Positions 44,742 to 59,100 of a stretch of 64,000 bases of DNA are shown here, one piece after another (the stretch's first letter is position 1; each line of letters opens with the position of its first letter). Source of the stretch: Amborella trichopoda (Eukaryota > Streptophyta > Magnoliopsida > Amborellales > Amborellaceae); contig NW_006500351.1 in assembly GCF_000471905.2 (NCBI RefSeq), forward strand, positions 1,096,533 to 1,160,532. The letters are read 5' to 3'. The position numbers were made by a program, and so were the translations under genes. The notes under the pieces are model-generated. The model made no database searches, was not told the DNA's origin, and saw only the letters and a list, made by a program, of their open reading frames with translations.

Positions 44742-46254
44742 GTTCTTTTCTACGCATTTCTTATGGAATAACACACCAAAATGTTTAAAATTTGAAGAGA
44801 TCTAGTGTGGAAGTTTTAGTACGGTTGTTTATCCAATATTGAAAATCTTTGATTTCTCACTCAATGTTTTAGTAAATTTGTTTAAATTTGTCTCGAAATA
44901 TTCTTAGATATTATCTACAAAACCATACCAAAATTTTTTTAAAAAAAATAGTATAATTTTTTTCTAAAACGTGTTTTTGCTTTAATTTTTATTCTAATTT
45001 TGATTGAAATGTCCTTTTAGGTGAAGTGGAATATTTGGTTTGGATTTTATCAAATTATATATTCTCTTCATTTTTTTATTTTTCCTATTTTTATTGTTTT
45101 TATTTTGTATTTTATGAGTAATTTGCTCTTGGTTGTGTTAGGTACGGTTTAGATAAAGTTTAACGATATACATATGTATTTTAATTTTTCTTCTACTGAT
45201 TTAGGGTTTTCATCAAAAAAAATACAAATATTATGTTAATTTCCGTCTTCTTCTTTTTTTTGGTTCTAGGTTACCTTAAGTAGGGCTTTAGATAAGTTTT
45301 TAATAACATTCCTATTCGTTTTATTTCCAGAAAATATTCGAAATTTTTTCTAAATGAGAAAATTTAGATTTGCTTTGGTCTAGGTTGAGTTGGATAGGGA
45401 TTCAGATAACTTTTTAATGACTTGGCGCTTCTTCTTCTCGACCTTCTTAGGTAGGATATAGTTAATTTTGAATAATATTTGTATTTATTTTAATTTTTTG
45501 TATTCTTTTATCCTAAATAATTTTGAGAAAATCCAAACTTTTTTATGAATACGATATTCTATTTGTCAAGCAGGGTTCAGATTTTAGGTGAAATTAACAT
45601 AAATATACTTAATTTTTTAGGGATATTCAGAAAATAACCTAAAATTTTTGAATTTTACAAAGATATCCCTTTTTTCCAACTTACTATTTTTGTCCCAGAA
45701 TAACCTTAAGTGCGGCACTAGAGAACTATCCTAATTATAAAAATAATGATCGATACCACGAGTGTCTTGGCTTAATGTATTGTTCGGTACTCTTAAAGAT
45801 TTTATTGTAATTGTATTTTTTTAGATAGGGTTTCGATTTTATTGTTCTTGCTTTCTTTGTTCTTTCTTTTTTTGATATATATCTTATTTTAGATAGTGAA
45901 ATGCATGGTACTTAGATGAGAACCAGACTTTCGGCATTCTCACCTCTCTTTTTTAATAATTAAATCAATTTATGTAACAATTTTTTTAACTTAGTTTCAT
46001 ATATTTTAAATTTTTTCAAATTTGTTTTTCCGTCCAATAAGGCCAAACCAGTCCGAGTTGGCCACCCGATCCGGTTTTTTAAACCTTGACCCTTAATCCA
46101 TTCCAACCTTGACCACTGTGGGGAATAGAAGCAGTTTGAATAAATATAAGAATGAAAATACAAGGCAAGTACATGCCAAGTTTATGTACACATACAGAAG
46201 AAGAGGTTCCTGTTAACAGGAGACCTGAAAATCACCAAGGAAGCAGCGTGATTA
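44742..46254. other. Intergenic region downstream of the P-protein gene
   Basis: AT-rich. Between 45139 and 45500 a motif like ctaggt(...)gggctttagataagtttttaata recurs about four times in degenerate form. The part nearest 46254 is the presumed 3' UTR of the P-protein gene on the - strand. Confidence 0.5.
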
Positions 46255-48524
46255 TTATGCAGCAGCAGCAGCTTCTTCTTCGACACCATTCGTTACAGGA
46301 AGCAGGGTGCACACCAGGTTGCGATCACCATACACATTGTCTACACGCCCTGAAAACAAAAAACGACATTAATGTTATGCATTAATGGCGTTCTCTTTTA
46401 TACGCTCTCTTTTATACAAATGTATACAATGAGACGATTTATTTTTTGAAAAAGCATACAAAGAGGTCATTTACTTTTTGTACGAAGAAGTCACAATCAC
46501 TCTTGCCCCTGGGATTTCAAATTAAGTGGATGTAAAAGTGTAATTGAATAGACTCAAAGTTCCCAAAAACAAAAATTGGAATTCATGACTCATCCTAACC
46601 ACCCAATTTGACATCTAATAACTAGGAGTAATTGTAACCTCTTTGTAACAAGGATAAATGGTATCATAGTATACGGTCCTTTCATTTTTTGCACAAGTCA
46701 CAATCATTATCGATTGCTAGATGTAAAATTGGTTGGGGGGGTGTGTCATTGTGCACAAACTTCAAAATATAGTTTCTCGAACTATATGATACACTTTACT
46801 ACTGTTGGATTTCACATCCGATGGTCGTAAGTGATTGTGATCTCCTTGTACAAAAGTTACTAGGCCTATAGTATACAATCCACAAGAACAAGAGTTTGAA
46901 AGCTCTGTTACCTGTTGAGGGCCAGAATTTGGCTCCCCGGAGCCAAGAAGCAGGGAACGCTGCATACTCCCTGGAGTATGGTTTCTTCCATTCATCAGCC
47001 ATGATCAGTGAAGGGGGATGAGGGGCTCCCTGCAATTCATATATGTTTACTTATCATAATGATATAAAAATTTAACAACTACATGACAAGCACGCATGTG
47101 TGATCATGTTCCATTGGATGATTCACTTGTGACTACATCTATGTTGTACAAGAGGTCGAATCAGCGAGGGCCCTGATTTGGTCTGACCAACCAGATGGAT
47201 CAATTTGAGTAAGACCAGTTAGAAAAAAGAAACAATACAAAATAAAAAAGAGAAAAATATGAAAAACACCCATCCAAACCACAAAGCACATTTCTCAAAT
47301 AGCGTTTCAAAACAAAACAAAAAAAGCACATTTCTCAAATCACAAGAATTACAAGTTTACAGACCCAAAAAACAAAACAAAAAAAAACCCACAAAAAAAC
47401 AAACCCCATTGGCAATGGAAATTTTAAATTTCACAAGTATCCAATAAAAATTAATAAATCAATATAAATATTAACAAAACCCCCTTAATTTTCTAACTAA
47501 AAATACAAAAATTGCACAAAATACTGAATTTGAAAATATTTTCATAGCTCACCATTCTCCATTGCAGCATTTAAGCATGAATGAAACAAAAAAAAATGCA
47601 TAAAAAAAAAGACCATTTTTCATATGGAAATAAAATAATTAAAAATACCAAAATACAAAAAATGAGCATTTTCACCTATAATTTTACAAATTTCCATTTG
47701 TGTTAGAGAACCCAAAAACATAAAAGTGACAATACAAAATCAAATGAAAATGACAAAACCGCAAAAAAATTGTGTATTTACAAAAGGGTCTGGTTTGCAT
47801 AAGGTCGCAATCTTAAACAATCAAAGTAAGGTGCACCTCCAAACTTTGTCATGGGATGTAATTTTGGTATCAAAATTTCTTAGAATTGTGCGAGAATCTA
47901 TTTTCATCTCTAATTTTAAAATTTTAATCTCCAAAAATAGTGCAAATCAAGCAGATCTAGGAACATATGATAATCTTCAACATGAATGGTCCAGATAACG
48001 TTTTTCAAGATATGTTATTTTTAAGGCTCGAAATCTTTTTTTTTTCCCCATATATATACATCTTGATGTCAAGATGATCAATTAGATGTTTTTCTAACAT
48101 CAAATCAACCTCTTTCGAAGGATTTTAGAGGTGCATCTTAATTCTACATTTTAAGGTATCTACCTTATATACACTTTTTCCTTGACAAAAATGTAAGTCA
48201 CTAAGAAATCAAAAACCTACAACAATGAACTTATAAAAACAATCATTAAATTGAACACAAGAGAAATAAAATGGCATATCAAGATTCGTGTAGCTGAACT
48301 CAATTAGTTGGGAAAAGACTTTAATAAAGATGAAATTGCATACAAGAAACCTATTTCATTGATTTGAGAAAAAAAAATTCATTTCTAACAAAAACTTAAA
48401 AAGTCTGAAACTTTATTATATTTTTTTGCAAATATAAAACAAAATAAGAAAAATAGTGTAATGAACTTTGCTTGGGGCTTGAAATAACCGAAATCCTCCC
48501 CAGAAAGATTGAGTGTTTTCAGGC

Positions 48525-48594
<70 letters not shown>

Positions 48595-48910
48595 TAATAC
48601 TATAATAATAATAACTAACTAACAACTAAACTAACTACTACGTACTTAGTAACGTAACTAACGTACCTACCTTACTTNNNNNNNNNNNNNNNNNNNNNNN
48701 NNNNNNNNNNNNNNNNNNNNNNNNNNNNNNNNNNNNNNNNNNNNNNNNNNNNNNNNNNNNNNNNNNNNNNNNNNNNNNNNNNNNNNNNNNNNNNNNNNNN
48801 NNNNNNNNNNNAAAGTAAAGTAAGTAAGTAGTAGTACGTTACGTACGGTACGGTACGTAAGTAACGTAACGTAACCTACCCTACCTAACGAAGTAGTAGT
48901 AGTGTTAGTA

Positions 48911-48954
<44 letters not shown>

Positions 48955-51900
48955 TGAGAGAGAGAGAGAGAGAGAGAGCAAAATTCTCTAAAAGTATCAA
49001 ATTTAACAGCCCAAAAAATCTCTCAATTTGTAGGACCAAAATGCCCCTATTCTTTTTCAAAATGACTGAAAAGACCAAATAGAAATGAGTAAAAGTGATC
49101 CTAAAATCAGGAAAGCAAAATAGGTCACTTTTATCATTTTTTAAACCCATTAGTATTGGCGGATTCGGCCTCAAACCAATGGACTTGCTGGTCTAGTGAT
49201 TCAATAAACCGATCCACCAGTTCGAGGTCAGTTTGACGGCCAGTCGGGTCCAAGGGATCTGGCTGGACCAGAATGATCACCAGACCAACAGTCACTGGTC
49301 CAATCCAGTTTTAACATTTATCTACATGACCTTGCAAGCATATATTTCTTAGTAAAAGTAGAAACAAGGAATGAAGGATAATGACATAGGGAATCACAAA
49401 CTGATAATTACACCCTCACCTTAAGAACATTGACGAGGACATCAGCTTTCCCAGACTCAATTTGGGCAATTTCTTTTCTTATGGATATCAGAGCATCACA
49501 AAACCTGTCCAACTCCGCCTGCAACAGGTAACATGCATCCGTTTATGACAATACCGCATTCAAGTGTATGGTATATCATGAACCAGCAACCAAGCATCCA
49601 CCATCAGTTCTCAAGACTGGTGGCGGAGATGAAATGAAGCATCTGGTAAATCATGGTTGTGGGACATATGGTTCATCTCCACCTTATGCGGTTAAGAATG
49701 GACAGAAGATGGCCCACCTGTAATGGGTACACCATACACACACACTGGATGCGTATGGTATGGTTCCCATAAAGAAAAACGAAAGAAAAAGTAAAAAGAT
49801 AAGTTATGCCCAGTCATACCTTGGTTTCACTTTCAGTAGGCTCTATCATCAATGTGCCAGGAACGGGCCATGACATTGTTGGCGCATGGAATCCATAATC
49901 CATCAGACGTTTTGCAACATCTTCAGGCTCTATTCCAGCAGAACCCTGCATCAATATTGGTCCTTAGGTTGCCACTGAATTCATTCAGAAAGAGTAGATT
50001 TATTAATCTCAACAAAGATGTGTGTTGAACTTCAAAGCACCTTGAAACCCCTCAAGTCGATAATGAATTCATGAGCACATGTACCATTTACGCCTCGGAA
50101 AAGCACAGGGTAATGATTCTGCTCATACAGCAAGATTATTAGCATCATTAATCAAGACAAACAAAATGGAGTTGAGAAGTACAAAAGAAAATGTTTGTGA
50201 AGGAAACCTCCAAGCGTTTTGCCATGTAATTCGCATTCAAGATAGATATCTTTGAAGCTTCAGTGAGACCTTTTGATCCCATCATTGCTATGTATGTGTA
50301 GGATATAGGTAATATGAGAGCTGAGCCCCAAGGTGCAGCTGAAATGGTACCAAGGGGCTGAGATTTTTCCGGAGGTGGTATCCCTCCGGTGGGGATCTGT
50401 AATTTTCCAAAAGTCAAGACTTGAAACTGGTAAAGCTTCAATTTTGCAACAAATGATTCCAGAATCCAAATCAATTAATAAATATACCACAACAAGCAAG
50501 AGCAAATGCATGGAGGAGGTAGCGCAAACAAAGTACAATTGTTCCAATTCAAGGCAATGCAAATTTCTACCATGTCCTTGACTAAAGATAAATTTATTAT
50601 ACTCTCTGCTGAACAAATTATTAATCATATTCATAGATACTCTCTGCTGAACAAATTATTAATCATATTCATAGATACTCCAGTTTAGAGGTCTGATCAT
50701 TGTATACAATTCATGCCAATGCATTTATTAATAGCATGGGTTCATAGCATGTGTGTGCTTCAGGGCATTTATTATATTACTTTTTTGTTAGTTTACAAAT
50801 CACTGCATTTTAGTCATTTGTACGGTGAACCTGACCACCTATATCCAATGGATTCCACTACTCATTATTTGAAGAGATCCGAGTTTTACCCGAACTGGCA
50901 AAAATTTTACCCTAGCTGCATGTTTGTGTGGTCCAATGAATAAATTTCACATGCTCTAAGGTCGTTATAGGGACAATGGTACAAAACAGTTTCAACGAGT
51001 GCATGAAGAAAGAAATCTCTTTCCTTTTTCACAAAATGTTCAACTCTAGAAGGCAATATCTCTTAAGATGGTATGCGAAACTCTTGAATCACAAACATAG
51101 CCCAAAATTAACATGTGCATAACCTAAATAGCCTGGGATACTAGGTATGAATCTGAGGAATGGAAATGGCACAAAAAAGTGAGAACTTTATAAAAAATCA
51201 TTTAGTGCTAAGTAATCTATTAAGGAAACGGAAACAACACAAACAGATTACATCAATATACATGATACTTCAAATATTTAGAAATAAAAGACACACATAT
51301 TACTCATTTCCTGACTTGCACAAACCTTGAAATTGAATAGAATTGTTATATCTTGGACTCCTGATAGCTGGACACTTTCTACTTATTTGTGATTCCTAAT
51401 GGAAACTCATCTCTTTGCCAGTTACCAGTCCTGTTGCCTCAGTGTTATTTGTTAACTATGATCTCAACTAGTCATTTACCATGCATTCTATTATCAGGAT
51501 ATTTTGTTACAACGTTATTAGAATTTGGCCTGATGGTATATTGAACCAATGTTTTGGCCAAACAATGCAACAAGCCTGTCCAGACATCAACAGGAATAGA
51601 GACAGAAACCAAGTTCCCCATTGTGAAAACCCCCAAATAGGCTAGATGAAATAATTAGCCACGTAGTAAACCCATATCAGATAAATTAGTGGCTCTATGC
51701 AGCCACTTTTAAGTTAAAGATCTATTTATATACTAAAGAACGGCATAGTCTAATTGAACTCATGCCCACCAACGTGCTCATCTCAAACAAGCATGGGACA
51801 TGAGATACATGCTTAATGGGACATAAAGCACATTCCAGATACTTCCAAGTGATCCCCTTGAACTCACTAACAAGCAAAGAAGGCTCTACTTGAGCAATCA

Positions 51901-53148
51901 CAATAGCACAATATGCAGTTATAAGTAATGTCTTAATGAAGTATGATACCTTGTTTATTACCATTAAAACATGACTTGATTATTTCCACTGGATCCTAAC
52001 ACTACATCCTCATTACCATCCTAGAATTTGTCATGAAAAGAGGCTATGGAGAAAATGATTCAGAAAGTTCTACAACCAATGCAATGATTAGGACAAAAAA
52101 CCTGTGGTGATGTTCAGGTGCAAGGCAGTAGTTTCTCATACAGAATAGTCTCAGTCACTCTCTAAAAATTCACTGACTAGGGCTCAGACTCACCCAAGTC
52201 ACTTAGACCTGGCAGGGTGCTGAGTACAAATTCACTAACCCTAAAAATTGGTCAAGTCTGACCTAAGTCCTCAAATGCAATATATTTTTATGTTGAGACT
52301 TGGCTGGGGCCAAGTAAAGTAGAACGGACTCAGCAGATTTGACTTCTGACTAGGCTCGAGACCCTGGCAATTCCAAGCCCAAGTCCACTCTTTTAAACAC
52401 TGTTCTTGGTTAACAAAAGAAAAATAAGCACTCATTTGAATAATGTAAGAGCCATTCATCTAAATACTGCTTGCATTTTCAGGATAGCATAGGCTAATGC
52501 TCAGTTGCCAGACTTACCACAGGATGCGATGGCAAGAATGGTGCCAAGTGTTTCTTCACGCCAATTGGCCCCATACCAGGCCCACCTCCACCATGAGGAA
52601 TGCAAAATGTTTTATGAAGATTAAGATGGCAAACATCGGCGCCAATAAAACCGGGGCTTGTTAAACCAACCTGCCTTAATGGAAATAAAGGAAAAATATG
52701 AGATTGATAATATGGATTACATTAAACCAGCATTCAAAGAAATTGCATGCTATTAGTTTTAGAATGGAAAATATACATGGTCTGTCTCCATGCATTGCAA
52801 CCAAAAGATAATGACTGAAAATATAAGATGATTTTCATATGCTACTACAATAGAGCCACATCCGCTTCATAAAACCTAATTGTTTTGCCCACTGGCATCA
52901 AGTTATTCTGTTAGATTATTCTTCAAAGGATGTTCTTCGAATGTTGTCCATGGGCTAGGAATCCCACCCCAAAGATATTGGTAGATGTTATTGAGGGTAT
53001 TTATGATCTATTTGGGGTGGGTTGGTCAGTTTCTGTCATGTTTTGAGAAGTGCAAATGAATTAGCCTGATTCACTGGCCTAGGTCATAATAATTGGAAGA
53101 TCTTTCTGTATGTGCATGTACATTGAGAGAGAAAGAGAGACCCGTTAC

Positions 53149-53181
<33 letters not shown>

Positions 53182-56100
53182 AAAATACAAATGCAGTCAT
53201 AAATGCGATGAAGAGTAAATTTAACAAATGCAGCCATGGAAATGAAGAGCCTTGATGAAGAGTGTCTGGTGGTGTTTCAAACGCAAAAAAAATCACCCAA
53301 CGGCAATCTCCAAGGGTATGGAGCACAGAACCAGACTACAGTCCCAGGCAGGTGAAACCATGGATTTCGGATCTTTAGAGAGCCCATGTTATCCAAACAG
53401 TGGCCTGGCGAACACAATGCATAGGGTCGACCACCCAACCAAACTTTATAGACCCCCATGAAATGAGGAAAGACAATTCTCAAAAAAAAAATAGAGATCA
53501 GAGCTAGTTGCAGGGTCAAACTACCAAATGGATGGTCCAGGACAGAGCACAGTCAAACCTTGGTCAAACTTGCCCCGAACGGCTATTCAAAGGTTTCAAA
53601 CTCCCTCTCCCTCTTCTCCCCCTTTGTACTGCTCATTTAATCTTAATACGACACTGTTAACAGTTTCAAAAAAAACAAAAGGGTTTCAAACTCTAATCTA
53701 AAGTGCCCTGAAGGTATCCTCCAAAAATTAGGCCAATCTAATATCGGAGGACCAAGATATAAGCCCACAAAGTTGAAGACCATTGAGGGAGCGCAATCCA
53801 CACCCAAAACGGCCCATATAAATTTGTGGTCAAATGAACTGAAGTTTTATGGAAAAGGGGGCATCGTCTTGAAGAGCTTAAGTTCCAAATTTAATGATAC
53901 TGATGAACATGCCTAATTTGGATGAGTTCATCACGGTATCTATTTAGTTTCAAAAATAAATTGTATTAATTTATAGCGGGATGAATCTAGTTAAATACAT
54001 AATGAAATTTTCACACTCAGAAAGACCATGAATTGTCAGTTGTAAGTACTTATACTTTAGATCAGAGTTAAGGGGAGATCTGTAAGCAGTTAGCAATCCT
54101 GCTTTGGAATGTCAATCCAGCAGTTCGGGATCTTGGGGGGGACAAATACCCCATCACATAGGATCATGTTCCTATACCATGAGGGATCATGATCCTATTA
54201 GCCATGGGAGCAAGACCCCCTCTCTTGCATGTCTAGATCCAGGAATCATGGGTTCGAGATCTGAGAGGTCTAGGATCTCGTACCCACTTGTAGTAAGAAT
54301 GTTCCATAACACAATGAAGGCTACAATCTAACCATTACACCTGCAAGCAATTTGTGAGAGTCAAAATGTGATCATTTTAACTTAAGAATTGCTTGGGAAG
54401 ATGACGAATATCATATAACCCAAGGGCCTGTTTGGATGACAACTAATTTTATATGGAATAGACTAATCTGAAATTTATTTTGATAGTTGTTTGGTTATAT
54501 ACAATATTATTTAATTATTTGATTTTTTTCGTGATTTTAGCTATTTGTTCGCTATTTCTAGCTAAAAACATATGATTTACAACAAATTGTAATGGATAGT
54601 GTCAAAAAACAGATAATTCATTATCAGGATTACTTTTATTGAAAATAAGTTATCAGTGATTACGAGCATTTCCAAACATGCAATGAGAATCCACATAGCA
54701 ATGCGTAATAACAATGATCAAGTGAACAGACAAACTAAACTAGCATACTTGATAGAAAAGGGTTAAACAGCCCAAAGGAAAAAGCCAAAATTCCACAATT
54801 TATTTTTCAATAGTAAAACAGCCTAGGTTCATGCAATGTATTCCACCAGGATGTCAATACACAATACACCATATTGCCACATATACAGACCAACCGACAC
54901 TTATGGAAACACACAAATAGCAGAGATTAAACAGCCCAAAGGAAAATGCCAAAATTTCACAATTTATTTTTCAATAGTAAAAAAGCCTAGGTTCATGCAA
55001 TGTATTCCACCAGGATGTCAATACACAATATACAATATTGCCGCATACACATATCAACCGACACTTATAGAAACACACAAATAGCAAAGATTACATATAA
55101 CAGTAGGTTATTTTTCATATAGTTGATATATAACTTAAAAAATCGTCATATATAACTCAAAAAATTGTCAATTATAAAGATAACTATTGTCAGCAACTCA
55201 CTATAGTATGTTAGTAGTAGTTGTGTGTGCGTGTGTGTGTGCACGCACATCTCTTGGAGGGTATCTAGATATGCTGATTATAGGTCTTATATTGATAGGT
55301 GATCGAAGATAGATCTCAAGGTTTCATGAACTATAGTGAAAGGTTATGGTGGTTTAAGGATAAAGTTCAATTCCCTTCCTTGTCATGGCCCGACAGTCTA
55401 ATGCTTTTTTTATGGGACTCCCTCACTTGGAATTTCCCTTATACATGCGTATCTACTATTAGAAAATGAATAATTTATTTTAAATTTTTACCCTCTCACC
55501 CCACTTTATAACATATATATATATAGAGAGAGAGAGACACACACACATAATCTAGGGATGCTACGTGATATGCATTCCTAAGAACATATTATAGATATAC
55601 ATAAATCCTAGGGGCGCTCCAAGAAAAATCCCATGTGCTCATGATGTAGGGAATTTTAGGCAACGCATAATTCCCTACTCACATTCCTGCCTCCAATAAC
55701 TATGCTTGAGATATGCTTGAGATACATGAAGTCCTCGTCCAGGCCGAAAATTCCTACTAGATCCTTTCAAAAATATACACAATTGAAACAAGTTAAACAG
55801 CATGAAAGTGCCTATATAGAAACATCAACCATTAAGAAGACACCTAGCATGTAAATTTTTTTCAGAGACTAGATTCTCCTGAGAAGACTCATAATCATCC
55901 AGGTCCAGAGCATATTCCATCTATCCCTCAATGGATGTCATTCCCATGCATTTATGTTTCTATCATTATCAACTCGAGTTCTTTTTCTATTAGATCTGAA
56001 GCCTCTTGGTGAATGAACATTTTGAAACATTAAATAGAACATATTCATGCAGTTATGTCATATAGCCAACTCCAAATAATTGGGATAAGGCTTGGATGAT

Positions 56101-59100
56101 GATGATACCTATCGAAAAAAATATAAAATGAAAATAGCAAGGTACCATAACTTGTTAGACTTTGCTTCCAGCCTTAAGAAATAAGAGAAAATAATTTCTC
56201 TTCTAAAAACACAACTATGACTTAAAGGTTGAACCAAGAACGCCTGCTTGAAAGTCTAAGTCAAGGATAATATGAATTGAAATTATTATGTTACAGGAAC
56301 ATGGATGGAAAAAAGAACCTGTGCATTCATGTTGGCACCATCCATGTAGACCTGGCCCCCATTCTCATGAATTATCTTGCAAATCTCATCAATTCCTTCT
56401 TCATAGACTCCATGTGTAGAAGGATAAGTAACCTACACAGTTGGAAAGTCCCTTGTATTTTTCTCATGCTAAAAAATGCAAAGATAGATGCTGAATATCC
56501 CAAGTCGACTATGAGATGCAAGAAAGTGTACCATGAGAGCAGAAAGATTGTCCCTGTTTGCCTCAGCAGCTTTCTCCAGTTCTGCTATGTTGATGTTTCC
56601 CTTAGAATCCGTACCAACAGAAACAATCTTCATTCCACACATGGCTGCACTTGCGGGATTAGTCCCATGAGCTGAGACAGGGATAATGCACACATTGCGA
56701 TGACTGTCTCCTCTTGCCTACACACAACCCTCATACGAGTTAAACACTCATGCGCGTGCGTGGGTGCACACACACACACACACACATGCAGAGAGAGTCT
56801 CAGGAAGCTCCAATCACTCCCAAAAACAAATAAGCACAGGTCTTCTAGAGTTTTAGATCTCTTACCATATGATATGCACGGATGACCATGAGCCCCGCAT
56901 ATTCGCCAGCAGCCCCAGCATTGGGTTGCAAGGAGAATGAATCGAATCCAGTAATTGTACACAACAGTTCACCCAAATCTTTAAACATTTCCTGTAAAAT
57001 ATCAAAGTAATTACCATCAAAGGAAGCATTTTTTGGAATCACGTAGAGAAGGTTAGTACTAAGTACCTGATAACCCATAGCTTGGTCCGTGGGTGCAAAT
57101 GGATGGATATCAGAGAAGTTGGGCCAGGTCACAGGCATCATCTCCACAGTGGCATTCAGTTTCATTGTACAGGAACCCAAGGGAATCATGCTATGGCACA
57201 AGGATAGATCCTTGGCCTGCAACTTATGTAGGTACCGAAGAAGTTCATGTTCTGTATGGTACCTGAAAGTTTCCCAAGTAGAAATCAATATCTCGGGAAA
57301 GTTCCTCATAAAAGTAACTGAAAAAGTTAGAGTAGAGAAGGGTATACATATTGAAAATGGGGTGGGTCAGGTAAGGGCTCTCTCTTTTGAGTGCAGGTGG
57401 GATCCTGGAGTGAACCTCAGGAGCAAGAGATTCAGCAGTAAATGGTACCTAAGAGGTCGACCAAATCATCAAATCAAGTGGAAAAAAAAAAATGGAGATA
57501 TAGGCATAAAAAAAAATTAAAAATAAACACTTTTTTTTTGGGTGAGTAAAAAATAAACACTTAACTCATGAGAAGTACATTTTTCAGCTCAATAAGAAGT
57601 CAATGCTCATTGGATTACCACAAGAAAAATCTAACTCAAAAATGAAATATATCTAGCTCAACCAAATCCAAGACTTACAGGTTTACCAAAAGCAAACACT
57701 TTGAAAAGCTTATCAACATCCTCTAAGGTGGTGGTTTCATCAAAGGAAACTGTTATCTGCAATGGGAAGAAACGCCAAGAATTGATAATGATCATGAAAT
57801 GATAATAGTAGTCATATCCAAAGAGAAATACTAAGAAATGAAGGAAGAGTAAAATGATGAGGAGATCACTTACATTGTTGCCATCTACTACTCTTAAATT
57901 GACCTCGTTTTGGACTGCAAAATCCAAGATGGTCTTAGAATCAGTGCATTGGATCTTCACAGTGTCAAAATAGGGAACCTCATCAACTGCCACAGTCCCA
58001 AGCTTCTTCAGTCCCAGTGCAAAAACTCCAGCTAGACCATGGACACGCTCTGCTATTGCCTTGAGACCTTCAGGACCGTGATAAACAGCATACATCGCAG
58101 CCATGTTTGCCAGCAACGCCTTTAAATGCCCAACCATAATCGAAACAAATAAATGAACGACTGTGACGGAATTTCCCATCTCTATAATAATTCATAGACG
58201 GTGGGACCCATTGATAAGAAAGAGAATTTTTACAAAGAGACTGAATTAGAAAACCACTATGTTTATAATGGAACTGCGATAAAGCACATTTATTACAGCC
58301 ATTAGCAAGTATTCTGGCTTTCAAGGCTCAAACAATACAAACCAAATAATCAACAGATAAGGCTGAATTCTCAATATCAAAGAACGTTATATGTTTATTG
58401 ATCTCATTACAGTTTATCGAAACGTTGGATAGATATGAACAGACCAAATAGGAAACCAAACAGTATGGATGTATATTCAGGAAAGAAATACAGAAAGGGA
58501 CAGACATATAGAGACAATATCAGAAGTTAAAACCATAGAATATATTTCTATCACATTCTTCAGTTTTTAAATTAGATAGATATTGAGAGAGAAGCTTAAT
58601 TATAAAGCTGTGGAATATACAGACACTCAATTAGAAAATCAAACAATACGTTTGCATCCATCCATCTCAGAGAGAGAGAGAGCATGCAGAGGCATCCAAT
58701 TTAAATAAAAAGTAAAAGGGCATAAATAATATTTGTCTCAGTCCCCATTCATCTAGTTAATGGAGAGAGAGAGGTTGAAGTCAGTACCTGGGCTGTGCAA
58801 ATGTTGCTGGTGGCCTTGTCCCTGCGAATGTGCTGCTCCCTGGTTTGCATCGCCATCCTCAACGCCGGCTTCCCCATCGAATCCACACTCACCCCAATTA
58901 TCCTCCCAGGCATCATCCTCTTATACTCCCCCGATGTCGCCAGGAACGCAGCATGAGGGCCCCCATACCCCATGGGCACCCCAAACCTCTGCGCCGACCC
59001 GACCACAATGTCTGCCCCCATCTCCCCTGGGGGCTTCAGCACAGTCAGTGCCAACAAATCCGATGCCATCACCACCTTCACTCCACTCGCATGCGCCGCC

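Noticed and set aside
56277-56675. 132-codon + strand frame
   Set aside because: Antisense across P-protein exons 7 and 8 and the intron between them.
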